Shown here: one piece after another, positions 42,884 through 54,987 of the stretch
How the letters are laid out: each line of letters opens with the position of its first letter
Position numbering within the stretch: position 1 is the stretch's first letter
NCBI GenBank assembly: GCA_918026815.1
Contig: CAKJVC010000081.1
Coordinates: forward strand, 1 to 64,000
DNA from: Chalara sp. BL73
Taxonomy: Eukaryota; Ascomycota; Leotiomycetes; Helotiales
DNA: 64,000 nt
Direction of reading: 5' to 3'
Made by a program: the position numbers and the translations under genes
Notes under the pieces: model-generated
What the model saw: only the letters and a program-made list of their open reading frames with translations
Databases searched by the model: none
What the model was told of the DNA's origin: nothing

Positions 42884-43846
42884 ATGTGCGTCAAATTTTA
42901 CTTAGTATACCAAGTTTGTTCACACCAACTGGGCCCTTTTTTCAAAGTCTGTGCTCGGCCGGATGAAATTTGCGCTAGGTTTACTAATGCTAGTAGTCCC
43001 AGAACTATAATCACCAATAGTTTGCTATGTAATCAATGCGTTCTCAATCGCCAAGATCCAATCAGAGACAGAGAACCCTATACTCCACCAATAAATATGC
43101 GTTCTCCTCAAGATAACCACTTCAATCCTTGGACTCACGCTGATACCGCCATAGCATCGGCTGCAGAGAGTAATCTCGATCAATATATTGTCCCGAACTA
43201 TGACGCGCTTAGCCAGCCTTGCATGGAGGCAGTGGTATCGCTCCACGCCCAAATGGATATTGAATATTGGGCTAGAATTCGCCTGCTAATAGAGCCACTA
43301 AGCACTGGCAAAAAGATTCTAATGTTGAAGCTCAGAAGCGTAGTCATGGCCCTCAATCTGGCAAAAATTGTTCGCCACGTATGGCTGGAGCAGCTTCCTG
43401 AACGAGCCTTGAGCTTGATGAAAGCCCAGGGTAAGTACAGTACTATCACGGACCTAAGTCAACTTCCCGCAGACAATCAAGAGTGCCCAATCTGCTATAA
43501 TGCATACGCCTCTGATGGAGGTGTTCACCAGCCAATTCAACTAGGATGCAACGGAAACCATATAGTCGGATTAGCATGCTTCGAGCAGCTCCTCAAAACC
43601 TGGGCGGAGGGGGCCGGCGAAGCGAGACCGGGAGTTCAAGGCCCAAAGTGCCCCTTCGACAGAGAGATCCTTTTTGACGCGAATTTAGTTCTGCATCCTC
43701 CAATCTCATGCTCGCCAACCTGTCCCTTTTGGCTTGAAGATCTCTGCGGCTCGTTTGATCCTTCCGAGATAAGAGGCACCAGACCAACTGGGATACTAGT
43801 TGATCCCGATGGAAGTATCTCAACAAATTGGGCAATTATGCTATAG
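42884..43846 (+). CDS. RING-type zinc-finger protein
   Basis: Single exon, 320 residues. A first Cys/His cluster lies near the N-terminus (MCVKFYLVYQVCSHQLG, LLCNQC), a pattern seen at the start of many fungal RING proteins. A helical middle follows (MDIEYWARIRLLIEP). A RING-like module sits at about 200-265: ECPICYNAY, LGCNGNHIVGLACFEQLLKTW, GPKCPFDREILF. Spacing C-X2-C...C-X4-H-X5-C...C-X2-D is RING-like, though the usual last cysteine is Asp and the loop is long. A ubiquitin-ligase role is therefore possible but not certain. The C-terminus (LVDPDGSISTNWAIML) is ordinary. No introns are needed. Confidence 0.72.
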   Translation: MCVKFYLVYQVCSHQLGPFFKVCARPDEICARFTNASSPRTIITNSLLCNQCVLNRQDPIRDREPYTPPINMRSPQDNHFNPWTHADTAIASAAESNLDQYIVPNYDALSQPCMEAVVSLHAQMDIEYWARIRLLIEPLSTGKKILMLKLRSVVMALNLAKIVRHVWLEQLPERALSLMKAQGKYSTITDLSQLPADNQECPICYNAYASDGGVHQPIQLGCNGNHIVGLACFEQLLKTWAEGAGEARPGVQGPKCPFDREILFDANLVLHPPISCSPTCPFWLEDLCGSFDPSEIRGTRPTGILVDPDGSISTNWAIML

Positions 43847-44413
43847 CTAGTATTTCATAATGTCATAGGCAATTAGCCTAATCTGAGGCGTTGTCATTAG
43901 AATTTTTGTGTAGAATAAGTAATTGGGTTGGTTGGTCCTCATTAGTAAGTAAGCAATCATTCACTCCCGTATCCAATCATTTGTCTAACGTATTTATATT
44001 ATCCTCTTTCTCTCGCCCTGCTTGTATGATTCCTCCCAATGCTTAATGTTCGTGGATGATATATGATGACCCTTGCATTATCCCCCTATATTGTTTGTCC
44101 ATTCATTTCCTCCTTTATAAGCTTTCATGTTGCTTCGTCTGGCCTTTTTTGTGCTTAAAGAGTGCAAATGGTTCACAAAACGCCCCTTTCTCTATACATG
44201 AGACCGGGTCTTCTGTATGCGAAGGAGAGAATCCTGAACCGTGTAATAGGTCGTGTAGTATAAGATTATATAGGTTAATCTTCCTGGATCTCGAACCTAG
44301 ATATACTACATGCTGAGAAACGCCTTAATGCCGCTACATTACTTTTCTCCGATTAAAGAACTAGCCATCAAAAGCATAGCCAAACCATATATACATGAAA
44401 CTCAGACATGAAG
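43847..44413. other. Convergent intergenic region
   Basis: About 570 AT-rich bases holding the 3' ends of the RING gene and the receptor gene. No gene is seen. Confidence 0.45.
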
Positions 44414-45726
44414 TCAGCTCGATGCATCCGAGCGTACCGTGTATTCATAATCAACCTTAATCGCCCTCGTCGAGTCCCCTCCATCACGGTCCTTGCTCCT
44501 GTTATTATCCGTCCCTATCTCCGTGAATCCCTTGGAGGCTGGGCCTCTTCCAGTCCCCAACTCGTACCCAAGGTTGCTAGATTTCGCTTGCGTGGTCGGG
44601 AATAGCCTGGGGAAGATTCTGTCGAACATGGGCTTGAGGCCGGGCACGCAGGCACATATGATCGCCAATGCAGTCTCCCATCCCGATGCGATGCTTGTTC
44701 CGTACGTATCCCAGGTAGGATCCTTGCTGGTAAGCAGCGTGATGAGGAAGGCCATCCTGATGATTCCTGCTATGCAAGCGCTGAGAGGGCGTGTTAGATG
44801 AGGCAGGCAGCTAGACAGCTGTGGCGGGTACTTACAACAAACCAATCATCAAGAGCGCTACGAGCGTGATCTTCTTTCTGGTGGCCATTTGAAGGTTCCA
44901 GATCGTTGGAATGGGCAGTACCAGCGCCCAGATGTCAGTCACGACGCTGAGAGCTGCTGCTGCGTACGAGAACGCCACGTTGTTGATGCACACGGCATTG
45001 GGGTAGCTCGCTGCGTCCCACACGGCTGCCACGGGAACGCATTGGAATACGGTGCAGATAATCTGGGCAACTGGACAGGACCGGATCAGCGACTGGCTAC
45101 CCCAGTGATTGGAGAGAGGAGAATTTACTGGACGCGGCAACGATGACAGAGATCAGGATCAGTGTCGGTGTTCGAATTGTTGCGAAAACGCGGAGGTAGA
45201 GAAAGCAGACTGAGAGCTTGATGGTTCCGGTGATACAAAAATAGACAACTCTAGTGACAAACCGATATATTCCAGCTGGTATAGCACTAAAAATATATCA
45301 GCATATATTCAGAGCGTGCTTGTGGTCACAAATCAGGGAGTTGAGCTACTTACTTCTTTTTGGGGACCGCTTGAACATGTCTTCCAGTTCCTAACCTGAT
45401 ACCTTTCCCGATTAGTCCCCGATTCTGGGTATCGAACTATTTACGACTTACTTTGACTAGCTACCACAATATTTGCTACGGCAAAAATCGTGGCCAGCAG
45501 GATCGACCAGTCATCAAGACCGAGTTTCTTCAAGATCGCAAAGCGAGATCCAAGTCGAATTACCACAATTGTGGCCGCGATACCGGTGATTATGGCATTG
45601 TTGGCCATGATCACCGGTCCTCGATTCTCCGCCAGATACTGTGACAAACATCATTAGCTTCGATCCTGTCCCTGCACAGCACAATTCGCAACGAGTCGTG
45701 CATACCTCTGGCGAAAAACTGGCCAT
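44414..45726 (-). CDS. PTH11-like rhodopsin-domain integral membrane protein
   Basis: Six exons (45726-45706, 45638-45452, 45402-45354, 45286-45129, 45070-44836, 44780-44414) give 338 residues. Every join is in phase, with GTATGC, GTAAGT, GTAAGT, GTAAAT and GTAAGT donors. The seven-helix fungal rhodopsin domain is clear: NNAIITGIAATIVVIRLGSR, LGLDDWSILLATIFAVANIV, GLGRH-type LGTGRHVQAV, GTIKLSVCFLYLRVF, TLILISVIVAAS, ICTVFQCVPVAAVWD, TDIWALVLPIPTIWNLQM, ALLMIGLFACIAGIIRMAFL and GWETALAIICACVPGLKPMF. The tail is hydrophilic. Such receptors sense surface or nutrient cues; PTH11 of the rice blast fungus is the named example. The ligand is unknown. Intact. Confidence 0.88.
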
Positions 45727-47674
45727 CGTAAAGATGAGCTTGCTAAAGACCTGATTAGATTTAAAGCTCGCTGGGTTCCTGAAAGGATCAACGTTGAGAT
45801 TCCCCAGAAACAGCAGAAAGAGGAGCTTTTCGAAGCTTAATACAATACCTTGGATCCCCTGTTTCTCATGGTGGAAAGGGCAAAGATTAACCTTTGTCTG
45901 AAAGATTGGTGGCGCGTTGATTTACGCAGATTGCCATGCGAGAATGGCACCAGCTACAGAAATTCTCCGAACGCATGATCAGAGCATTCTGTAGCGCATG
46001 TGTGCGGGAGAAACCTGGTAGCCAGGCTCGTAGGAACAAACTGTTACTCTGTGCCTGCATAAGAGCTGCACTGTAACGGTAGACGGCCGTCTGGGTCATT
46101 CATATCCCCCTTTCTCTAATGTATGGTAAACTCACTTGGAACAAGCGACAAGGGTAGGGGCAGTATAGTTTCGAGGAGTTGCCACCATCTCCAGTTTTTC
46201 AAGGCTTCGAATTGGGAGAATAATATCCAAATCGTTCCCCGCGGGATACGGCTCACCAGCTTCGGGTCCGAGGTTGGACGCTGCCGCGGAAGATTTATTC
46301 TTATTTTCGTGATTTCTCGCCATTTAGTTATCAGCCACTTTCTCTTTATGCTTTCTTTTTCTCCCCATCTATCTCAATATCAACCACGCCATGGGGGGGA
46401 ACCTAGAACCGGCTCGCCTTTCCATCGAACCCCAGCTCAATAGCGATCAGAATCTCATGCTATAAACTGCCCAGGAAAGGTTTCAAACTTTCGGATACAA
46501 AAGCGTTAAGTTACGTCAAACGCCGCAGAACCGTATCACCCCACCAGGACCCGTTTTATGCCCCGTTCATGTAAAGCTCGCCTAGCTTCCTACTAAAGTC
46601 TATTCTGTCGACACTCGCGATAACAGCCATTACAATCTCCTCGAAGGATTCGAGAAAGCCTCCACCTCTGATCGTCAACGGTTCTTGCCGTCTTAGGCCT
46701 CTCCAACATTTAAAGTCTTCAGCCTCGAGATCCCACTTCGGAAAACTGGTAGTGGTAGCGTACTCCTGACATGAAACCCGTGGCAAAGTAGCCTTCCATG
46801 ACGGAAATCCGTTTCATGCAAACACCAGAATGTTTGCGAAGTCCATGGTAAGCGTTGACAAAAGACAATTTAAGAACCGGGTATAACCGCAACCTTGGGA
46901 TGAAGCAACTGTGGTGGGTAATTGAGTTTGATAAAGTAAATCGAAATTCCAAAGTGTCCGCGTGGAATGAGCCATTTTACATGGATCTCAACCCGCTTTG
47001 TGGAGTAATATTGGCTGGTGTTTCCCAAAGCTAGTGGGAATAGCGGGTGATCATATCAATCACCCTTGAGGCTCTTAATCTTATCATAATCCCGTATGAA
47101 TGAATGTTCGACATTTTGCCACGTTTTCCGGCGTCTGATCGCAAACTCAAAGCCATGTGAAGGGATGGATTAACTCGGTTGATAACATATAGAATTTTTA
47201 TTTTTTTTCGCTAGGTCTGATTCTAATTTGTATGCAGGAGGAACTATGGCATGCCTATGCATTATTGAAACACTTACCATCCCCAAGTTTTAAAGCGGGG
47301 AGAATCCTTGGGATCTCAAGTTCGGCCTTCGGCCTATGACCAGCCCTACTTTTAATAAGGATATAGTTGACCCACCAGTGTTTTTTTATGCTTCGAAAGG
47401 TGGGCCATCACCAACCATTTCCGCATTGTGTCTTCTAGAAATACTGACCCCCACCGGAACACCCACCTATACTGTAGAGGGAGCTAAAATATCCGCTAGC
47501 AACTTCGACGCGCAGCCATCCCAATAGGTTCATTAATCTAGCATCACAATAAGACCTAGTGATCGCTTCCCAATCGTAGTTTGCAGCCTGGCGTCCAATC
47601 CTTCCACTCCTTTATACCTGAATTGTGCCGCTTTTTTCCTTTTTCCTTGTGCTGTTATATACACTGTCTTTACG
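45727..47674. other. Intergenic, no gene seen
   Basis: Almost 2 kb between two divergent genes. Short open frames (for example 46123-46443 and 47336-47527) have no recognisable features. A small hairpin (ttcggccttcggcc) lies near 47319-47332. Confidence 0.45.
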
Positions 47675-48892
47675 ATGCTACTGTCCAACTCGTTACCGTC
47701 GATCCTTTCCCTGCTGGTGCTCACGTCGAGCTCATTTCTTGTGGCTGCCGACTATGTAGTTGACACAAACTTCAAATTAGACGTGCACTCGCATGTCATA
47801 CCAGGCATCTATCGCCAGGCCCTCATCGATAACGGGTTTCCTGTTAGGAATGGAACTTTGTTCACTGATGGCTTCCCAGTCCCGGAATGGACGCTCGAGG
47901 GGCATGTTGCATCCATGGACAGCCTGGGAATCAATTACTCAACTCTTTCTGTCAGCGCGCCCGGCCTGAACTTTCTGAGTGACGATCCATGTGCGGCTGC
48001 GGAACTGGCAAGAGAGATCAATGATCTCATGTACAATTATACACAAACATACCCGACCCGACTAGGCGCAATGTGCTTATTGCCTCTTCCGGATGTTGAG
48101 GCCGCAGTTGCTGAGATTGAGGTACGGATATTCGATAACACCCCTTGCTCAACCTAGGGGCTGAAGACTAATGTTGGACAGTACTGCCTCGATACCCTAA
48201 AATTCGACGGCGTCGGTCTCTACACCAACGCAGCAGGTGTCTACCTCGGCGACGCAAAGCTAAACCCCGTCTTTGAGCTTCTCAACACCAAAGGATCAAC
48301 CGTGTTCGTGCACCCGGCGGCCCCAGGATGCTCCGGCGCGAACATCGGCTACCCAGATCCCATGAGCGAGTACCCATTCGAGAGCGTGCGGGCCATGGAG
48401 AACCTGCTTCTGACCGGCCAGCGTGCAAACTATTCAAACATCAACATCATCTTCCCTCACGGCGGTGGAGCCATGCCTTACCTTGGGGGAAGAATCGCAG
48501 GTATTGCATCGCTGTCGTTCCTCGGAGGAATCACACCTGCAACCACGTTGGCGCAGTTCAAGAATTACTTTTTTGATACGGCGAGCGCAGCATCGGCGAT
48601 TCAGCTTGCGGCCATGAATGCTTTTGGCGGGATCAGCAAAATTGTCACCGGAACTGATTGTAAGTACCCGTCTCCTTTGTGAGCGCATATCTTGTACACT
48701 TACGGATGATCTGATACGCTGACGTCCAACGCTACAGTCCCATACGTCCCACTGGCGCAAGGTCAACCACAGCTAGCAGCAATCCAAGCGAACGGAGGAT
48801 ACACCAGTGAGCAAATGGCCAAGATCAACAATCAGAACGCGCTCGGCATCTTTCCTGCTGTTGCCGTTAAGCTCGGATTTGCCTTGGCATAA
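47675..48892 (+). CDS. Secreted amidohydrolase-family (ACMSD/decarboxylase-like) protein
   Basis: Three exons (47675-48121, 48182-48659, 48738-48892) give 359 residues, normal for Amidohydrolase_2. The TIM-barrel metal enzyme family includes non-oxidative decarboxylases of aminocarboxymuconate semialdehyde, gamma-resorcylate and 6-methylsalicylate. The metal motif HSH is at 38-40 (LDVHSHVIPG). Later conserved pieces are HPAAPGC, YSNINIIFPHGGGAMPYL (His ligand region), YFFDTASA and the terminal Asp motif GTDFPYVP, restored across intron 2. Unusually, MLLSNSLPSILSLLVLTSSS and following residues form a signal peptide, and several N-glycosylation sequons are present (NGT, NYS, NYT). It is therefore predicted to be secreted or in the secretory pathway. 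The substrate is unknown; an aromatic acid is the likely class. Confidence 0.85.
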
Positions 48893-49599
48893 TGTACCAA
48901 ACCCGCATGAACGAGGAATGAAGAGGTAACGAAATAATTCAGAGCCATGTGGTTCGTTTCTGCAGTAAATATTGAATGCATACATATGACTCTGGCTGAT
49001 ATGACCTTGTAATTAGACTAATGTAATGCTAGAACTTGTGATGATATAATTTTGCTTTCTGTGCACGAGGCTGTTATCATTGTGAAGATAAAATTTATTT
49101 ACCCGTGGGGATTTGCTTCTCATGCTTTGTGCGTTGTAGGTGACGGATCTGTCCTCCCCCTCTATCTGAGGCCAAGAGGCTGTAAATTATAGAAAGCAGT
49201 CATGCGAGATAACTGGTACCCCTTACGCGTACATCGTAGCAATAGCTTCATATTCAACTAGGCTAGATTGAGCACGTTGCACAATCAATAGGATTCTCCA
49301 ATCACTGAAAGCCGGTTATGGCAAACTACATTCCCGCGCGTACCTCGCGACCACTTATTTAGAGAAGGAGAAACAGGGAAGAGGACGTCTTTTGATTCTA
49401 TTTTGTGTCCCTCGTCGAACTCCCCAGTGTTTCGGAATATAGACTCAAACTTTGTTATTTCGATGCTATTATTTTTGTGTTTCGCATTCCATGGCTGTAG
49501 GGATGGGACGGTAAAAGAATATAAATGAACCAGGGAGACTATCACGCACTTACTCAATGCATGCTTATTCGCACGGGTTGATACATCATTAAGCTTTAT
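48893..49599. other. Intergenic, becoming AT-rich
   Basis: 3' flank of the amidohydrolase gene leading into the AT-rich block. A minus-strand frame (49629-49285) is unconvincing. Confidence 0.4.
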
Positions 49600-52500
49600 T
49601 TTAAATAAAAAACAAGCTAAGCGAACCACTTCAATTTTAAAGATCGAGTAACCCGACTTTACTCAAGAAAATCTTAACAGCTGTAAAAGCTATGTAACTC
49701 CTGTTTAATAATTAGCATTTAACATGCTCAGAATATAATATAAACAGAGCTTAAAGTAATAAAGCTTAGCTTTAATATTAGCTTCCTAGGCCGAACTTGA
49801 TATATGCACTATAAGAATAACCCTGTTTCTGATATTACTTACTGGTCCACACGCTGCAAGTTTTGGCACTCGCTTCCACCAGTAGACTTCCACTGGTAAG
49901 CACACGTGTTGATTTCTACTAACAGCTTATGGCTAATAAGTTCCTGCCGCCAAGGCTGTGCTTATAACACATATATTTTGTATTTATATCATATTTATAT
50001 TTTATAGCTATACAATCTTTATATTTATACGTCTCTAGGTTAGTATAATTTTATAACAACCGTGATTTATTAACCAATTTAACAAACTCGAAATAAAGTA
50101 ATGTTAAATCAACAGTTTAAAACAATCGATTTTATTGCAATAACACAGCTAAATAGTAATTTGCAGCTGTTCGATAATATTTTTGCAAAACTATAAAAGG
50201 CGCCAACCTTTTCCCGATTGACCTCCCAGTTAGGTTTAGTACATGTAAAACCTCTAACCCTATTAAATTGTATATTAGGCATCCCACAATCTTTTGCGCC
50301 CGGGCCACCAGCTGCTTTCTATAATATGTTGTTATTTTCAAGGTATCTCTTTTTTCCGTCTTGAATAGTATAAGACATCATACTGTCTCTTTGTCGCTCG
50401 AGTACCATTGGAAGAACAAGGTCTGATTGATCTTGAAGAGCGTACTATTCCTGGGGAGCCTTGTCCAAAATCATGCGAAGGTTCTATGACCGTTGGTTGG
50501 CACAAGCGTGGGATATGTTTGTTCTATCGTTGAAGACTTCGGTAGTCTTGCTTACGTTCAGCAGCAATCCTGCGCCAGACAGTAAAAACAATTTCTTTCT
50601 GGAAAGGTTGGCTATGGCCGTAGGAGACATATGTCCAACAGAATATTTCGCCGCTGATCCTCGACCTCGCCTTATAGTAATAGATCAAAACTTTCGGCCG
50701 ATTTTGTGGCGAAGCTGGACAATTATAGGCCACGATAGTGGGTTAGCAGCAAACACTGCGCTGGGCCGAAAAAGCATAATCCGTGAGATTCGAATTTCGC
50801 CATCGGAAGTCTTATCTCCATAATTGGCAGCGGATCGGTACGTAGAGGGATGGTAGAACGCCCCGTAGTGGCTCTGGTACCACGCGGGAATATCGAATTA
50901 GATGAAGGAGATGTGTGGAGAGGCTTGTTTTATTCTCTATTGGAACACAGACCTGAGTATGGAGCCCTGCATCTAGCTTCCGGCCACATCTTTTTTTTTG
51001 GCCGAACCTCAAAACCTCAAACCTTTGATATTGCGAAACCACACCATAATTACACAACCACCACCTTTCGTACGATGTTACCAATAGCTATTAATTTAGG
51101 TGATTATAAAAATGATATCATTGATTGGTTTACAATTAACAATGAGACTAAAAAGCAAATTGCTGAGTGATTAACTAATCAATTTCATTAGCCAAGAACT
51201 GATCGTACAATCAGCCGTTGATTGCAATCTTGGAATATTAGCAAACGAAATGTTATTCAAGAAACTGCATGGCTAAAGGTTCGAATTACTACTTTGTTTC
51301 AGAAGACTTATTCTGATTTGCGTATTGTACGGTATCTAATAAAGCAAAATATATAGATATCTGAACGTCCAGTGCTCGAATTTGTAAAGCTATTGGTTGC
51401 GTAGCAAGAATGTCTATACAATTTGACAACCTAACGCGGAAGTTGGTTCTTGAACCCACATACAAGTAACCAGGCGTGCTACCGGATGGAGATTAAGTAT
51501 GTGCGCGATGCTGTTGAGATCCCAGGGCCTCTGCCCAGAGCGTCTGCGAAATACTAGAGCCGCTGGCGTGTGCAATTTTACGTAGGGGTAAGCTAGTACG
51601 TGGTGTCTTTTTTGATAAGGTATTGTGGCGCAATTTACATCAAAGGAACATGACAAAAATCCATTAATCTCCCCTGTGCCTCGTTGATAGCGTCCCCCGA
51701 ACCGCACTGCTTAGAATGTCTTATTCAATAACTCCAGATAATCCTTTTCCACTTGCAGCTATCTGCCTGGGAACATTACCGTTTTTATTTTTTGCATTTT
51801 GTTCCTGCTCCACTATTTTACAATCTGATTGATAGTCTTCCGATTCATTAAAAAAGATATATGGTGCCTATTCTGCGAGAGCGAAACTTGGCTGGCACGC
51901 TTGTATTTCTTTCGAATCTGAAAAATAGCCTTGATTACGTTTCTGCAGTTTGTGTTGGAAAAAAATTCGATTCGGCGTTCTTAAACGTCTTGATTGCTGT
52001 AAATAAAGCCAGGCTAAGTAATAATAAGAAAGTCCTATAAAACTTTAAGTTAAGTTTCGAGACAATCTTTGCACTACTGTTTCGGGTGTCAGACGATCAG
52101 TAACTGTTGTTTTACGCTCTTTTGATGCTAATTAAACCAAAGAAGCGGCATTTTAGTTGTCGAGAATCGAGTTTTTGCTGCGATCATTTTTATATGCTCG
52201 GTGCGCATTCTTTGCCCTCTGCGATTTATATCCAACAGCAGAAATACTCTAAAGCAACCTATTAAAGAACTGTTCCGAGAAACCATAAGTTCTATCCGAT
52301 AGCTGGGGAAAAAGACAGTTCAAGACACTAAACTGCTTCTACTTTCTAGATTGTTTGTAGAAAAAGCTAAAAGGGCGATTAAAGTGGTTGATGCATGGGT
52401 CAAACACCGCACGCTAGCCCGGCTGATAGAGTTAGTGGGAGGGGTCTATCACTTGTCGTGAGTAGGAGAACTCTAAACATAACAAATTTTGGCGTATTTT

Positions 52501-52741
52501 AATGAACGCAGCTACCGATGAAGACTCGCATGATGTCATCTGACGCTCTCCAGGTTGCGAAGCCCGTTATTACTACGCTAACTCGCCGGAAATAAAGTAA
52601 TATTGAATTATTAAGTGCAAACAAGTAATCGTATAGCTATAATACCAACAAAACGCGATTTGCGAGCTGCGCAAATATCAGTTGGCGCGGGGGGTCGCCC
52701 CACCCGCCCTGGCTGCACGCCCGCCTTTTACCCACCGGACC
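49600..52741. repeat. AT-rich, RIP-like decayed repeat block
   Basis: About 3.1 kb with many stops in all frames, abundant TA and TAA, and fragments of protein-like sequence. The clearest fragment, plus strand about 51200-51400, reads LQSWNISKRNVIQETAW..RITTLFQKTYSDLRIVRYL and then a stop and ISERPVLEFVKLL. It resembles helix-turn-helix proteins (Clr5-like) associated with fungal mobile elements. Another, about 52366-52461, reads VVDAWVKHRTLARLIELVGG. A motif GAAATAAAGTAAT followed by [AG]TT[AG]AAT-type sequence occurs at about 50090 and again at about 52589. These may be diverged direct repeats at the edges of one dead element. No intact transposase or reverse transcriptase is present. The identity of the element is not certain. 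Confidence 0.5.
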
Positions 52742-54067
52742 TTATGTTGCCCAGTGTATAATAAACAGGAATATGAAAACAACACTCTTTAACCACTGAC
52801 TATTTACTTTCAAACTCTCTTGAATAGAGTCACTGCAGGATCGACTAACAGTGGCAATAGTTGTAACCGTAGTGTGCACTAATCGTGATGCCGGTAACGA
52901 AACAGTGGTAGCAGTTGTAACCGATGCAGTCTCCGTCAATCGTGATGTTGGTAACGAAACGGTGGGAATAGTTGTAACTGTAGCCTCCAATCGTGATGTC
53001 GGTAACGAAACAGTGGGAATAGTTGTAACCGACGCAGTTTCCACCAATCGTGATGTCGGTAACGAAAAGGTGGGAATAGTTGTAACTATAGCCTCCGCCA
53101 ATCGTGATGTCGTAAACGAAACAGTGCGAATAGTTGTAACCGACACAGTCTCCGCCAATCGTGATATCGGTAACGAAACAGTGGTAGCAGTTGTAACCGA
53201 AGTCTCCGCCAATTGTGATGCCGGTAACGATGTAGTTGGCGTAGATGATATTAACCTCTTTGGTCCACCAGGCAGTATTGAACCCTTGCTAGAGCGGTCA
53301 GAATCCGTGGGATCTGCTGTAGTCGGATTCGCAAACAAGCTAGTTAAATCGAAATTCGGATTCGCAAAACCAAGCCCCCCTGCATTGCTCGTGTTTGTTG
53401 CAGATAAATAAAGCAAAAGCGGATCGCTAGTGCCCGAGGTTGCGATGCAACCAAAAAGAGTAAGCTCTGGAGTATCACCATTTGCAGCTAGCAAAGCAGT
53501 ACCACAATACTGGAAACTAGTATCGGTGCTATGGAGTATAAGTAGGTAAACTCACTTTAAAAACTGGGTTGATGTGACTATTAGACTGAAACTAACCACG
53601 CGAGAATTAAAGCATCATCAGAGATACATGAGCTTCCACACTGCGAGGATGAAGCTTCTGCGAGATCTATGCATGATGTGCGTATATTGCAATTATAAGC
53701 GCTCATAGTAGATTCGTTGGCTGCCGTAATTCCTCCTTCACAACAGCCGAACCAGCCCAAACCAACGTTATAACCACAAACATTACCAACTTGGCAAGTC
53801 AATGAACTATCTGCACACGCTAGTGATTAGATTATGATCACCGATAAAACTAAAGCTATATCTCTTACAACTCATATATGCACATGTATTTTGTCGTCCA
53901 CTAGTAGAGCCACGGGGTAGTATCTGTGCTGAAGCTGTTACGTCTGGTGTCTGTATGTTATATGCTTCTGTATGACCAAGCGTTCGTTGTGGTCCAGGCC
54001 ATGTAATGGCTGCACTTCTGTCAAAAATCTTCCAGAGGATAATGAAAAAGAAATATAATTCTCGCAT
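52742..54067 (-). CDS. Secreted surface protein with Cys-rich head and tandem-repeat stalk
   Basis: Three exons (54067-53869, 53819-53597, 53516-52742) give 398 residues. The N-terminus MRELYFFFIILWKIF is a signal peptide. The head has a fungal Cys pattern (CAYMS, CADSSLTCQVGNVCGYN, GWFGCCEGG, CNIRTSCIDL, CGSSCISDD, ACFQYCG), a type seen in many ascomycete surface proteins that end in a membrane or GPI segment. The stalk (residues about 225-360) is built of units of 17-19 residues such as TVTTIPTVSLPTSRL and its variants, rich in Thr, Ser and Val and likely O-glycosylated. It ends in a hydrophobic SVVFIFLFIIHWAT, a possible GPI or anchor signal. Introns GTAAGA/CACTAG and GTTAGT/ATACTAG restore the cysteine spacing. 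Repeat number probably varies between strains. Confidence 0.78.
52850..53230. repeat. Coding minisatellite, units of 51-57 bp, about seven copies
   Basis: Each unit contains GTTGTAACCGA..., then AATCGTGATG and CGGTAACGAAACAGTGG. Units are 51, 54 or 57 bases long, all multiples of three, so the reading frame is kept. Neighbouring units differ by a few substitutions. They code for the stalk of the surface protein on the minus strand. Confidence 0.85.
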
Positions 54068-54987
54068 CTCGGGATGCAAGAAGTTGACAAAATTATCAGT
54101 CCTCAAAGTGTGTTTTCTAAACGTTACTGCAAAAAAGTTAATAGGCAGGGTCAGGCAAATATGAATTCATTCCCAGGGCATATATTATATTTATTTGCAT
54201 TTCAGTTTGGAGCCTCAAGCTTATTTAGAATGGGTTATTGTGAATTGCAATTGGCTACAGGCTAGGGGTCTTGCATTTCAGCTTCTGCTGTGTTAAATTG
54301 GTGTAACAGTAGAAACGGGGAATATTCCGGTCGTGCTACGGTAGCCAACTTTCATCCCAGGGTCTAAAAATAATAACCTTCCAAGACTCGGCATCACCGT
54401 CAACGAAGACCATGACAATTTCAAGGACGTGGACCAGAACTGTGACTGGAGGCAGGTATATATATTATACGTCGGGGGATCCAGCTATCTGTCGATACTA
54501 TAGCATTAGTGTGATTTACTTGCAAGAACTCTGACCGAACGAGCGCCTTGTTTAATGCCAAGTGATTTGAGTGACTTGTTCCCATCTGAAACTCTCACCT
54601 ATAGGTCGGCTGAGTAACCAGGCGGCTAAATTATGCCCAGAATTGGCAAACAGTATACAATATAAGAATGTGTTAGAAAGTGCATGCATGTAAAACGCCA
54701 TCCTCACGGTAAGTCAGGTTTCCTAAAAACGAAGGGTCGCGCTACGGTTTAGGGGGAGGAAGGAATAAACCGCCTTGGCTTGACAGGGCTGTGAGTCTCC
54801 CCCTAAAATGACTCGGCCCCAAACCTGTGTTCATACACTGAGAAGTTGTGTTTTTTTTTGTGCCATCCTCAATATTTTACATCAACAAAAACTGCACCCG
54901 GAGTAGATATCTGTCTCATAAATTGCAAGACCTTTCAAAACGCTACATAAGCTTGGAGTAGTCAAACTGAGCTTATATATTTCGGAA
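54068..54987. other. Divergent intergenic region
   Basis: About 900 bases between the repeat-stalk gene and the next membrane-protein gene. No gene is recognised. A T9 run lies near 54851-54860. Confidence 0.45.

Noticed and set aside
52851..53411. 186-codon plus-strand frame through the minisatellite
   Set aside because: Repeats with unit lengths divisible by three keep both strands open. The minus strand has a signal peptide, cysteine pattern and introns; the plus strand has none.
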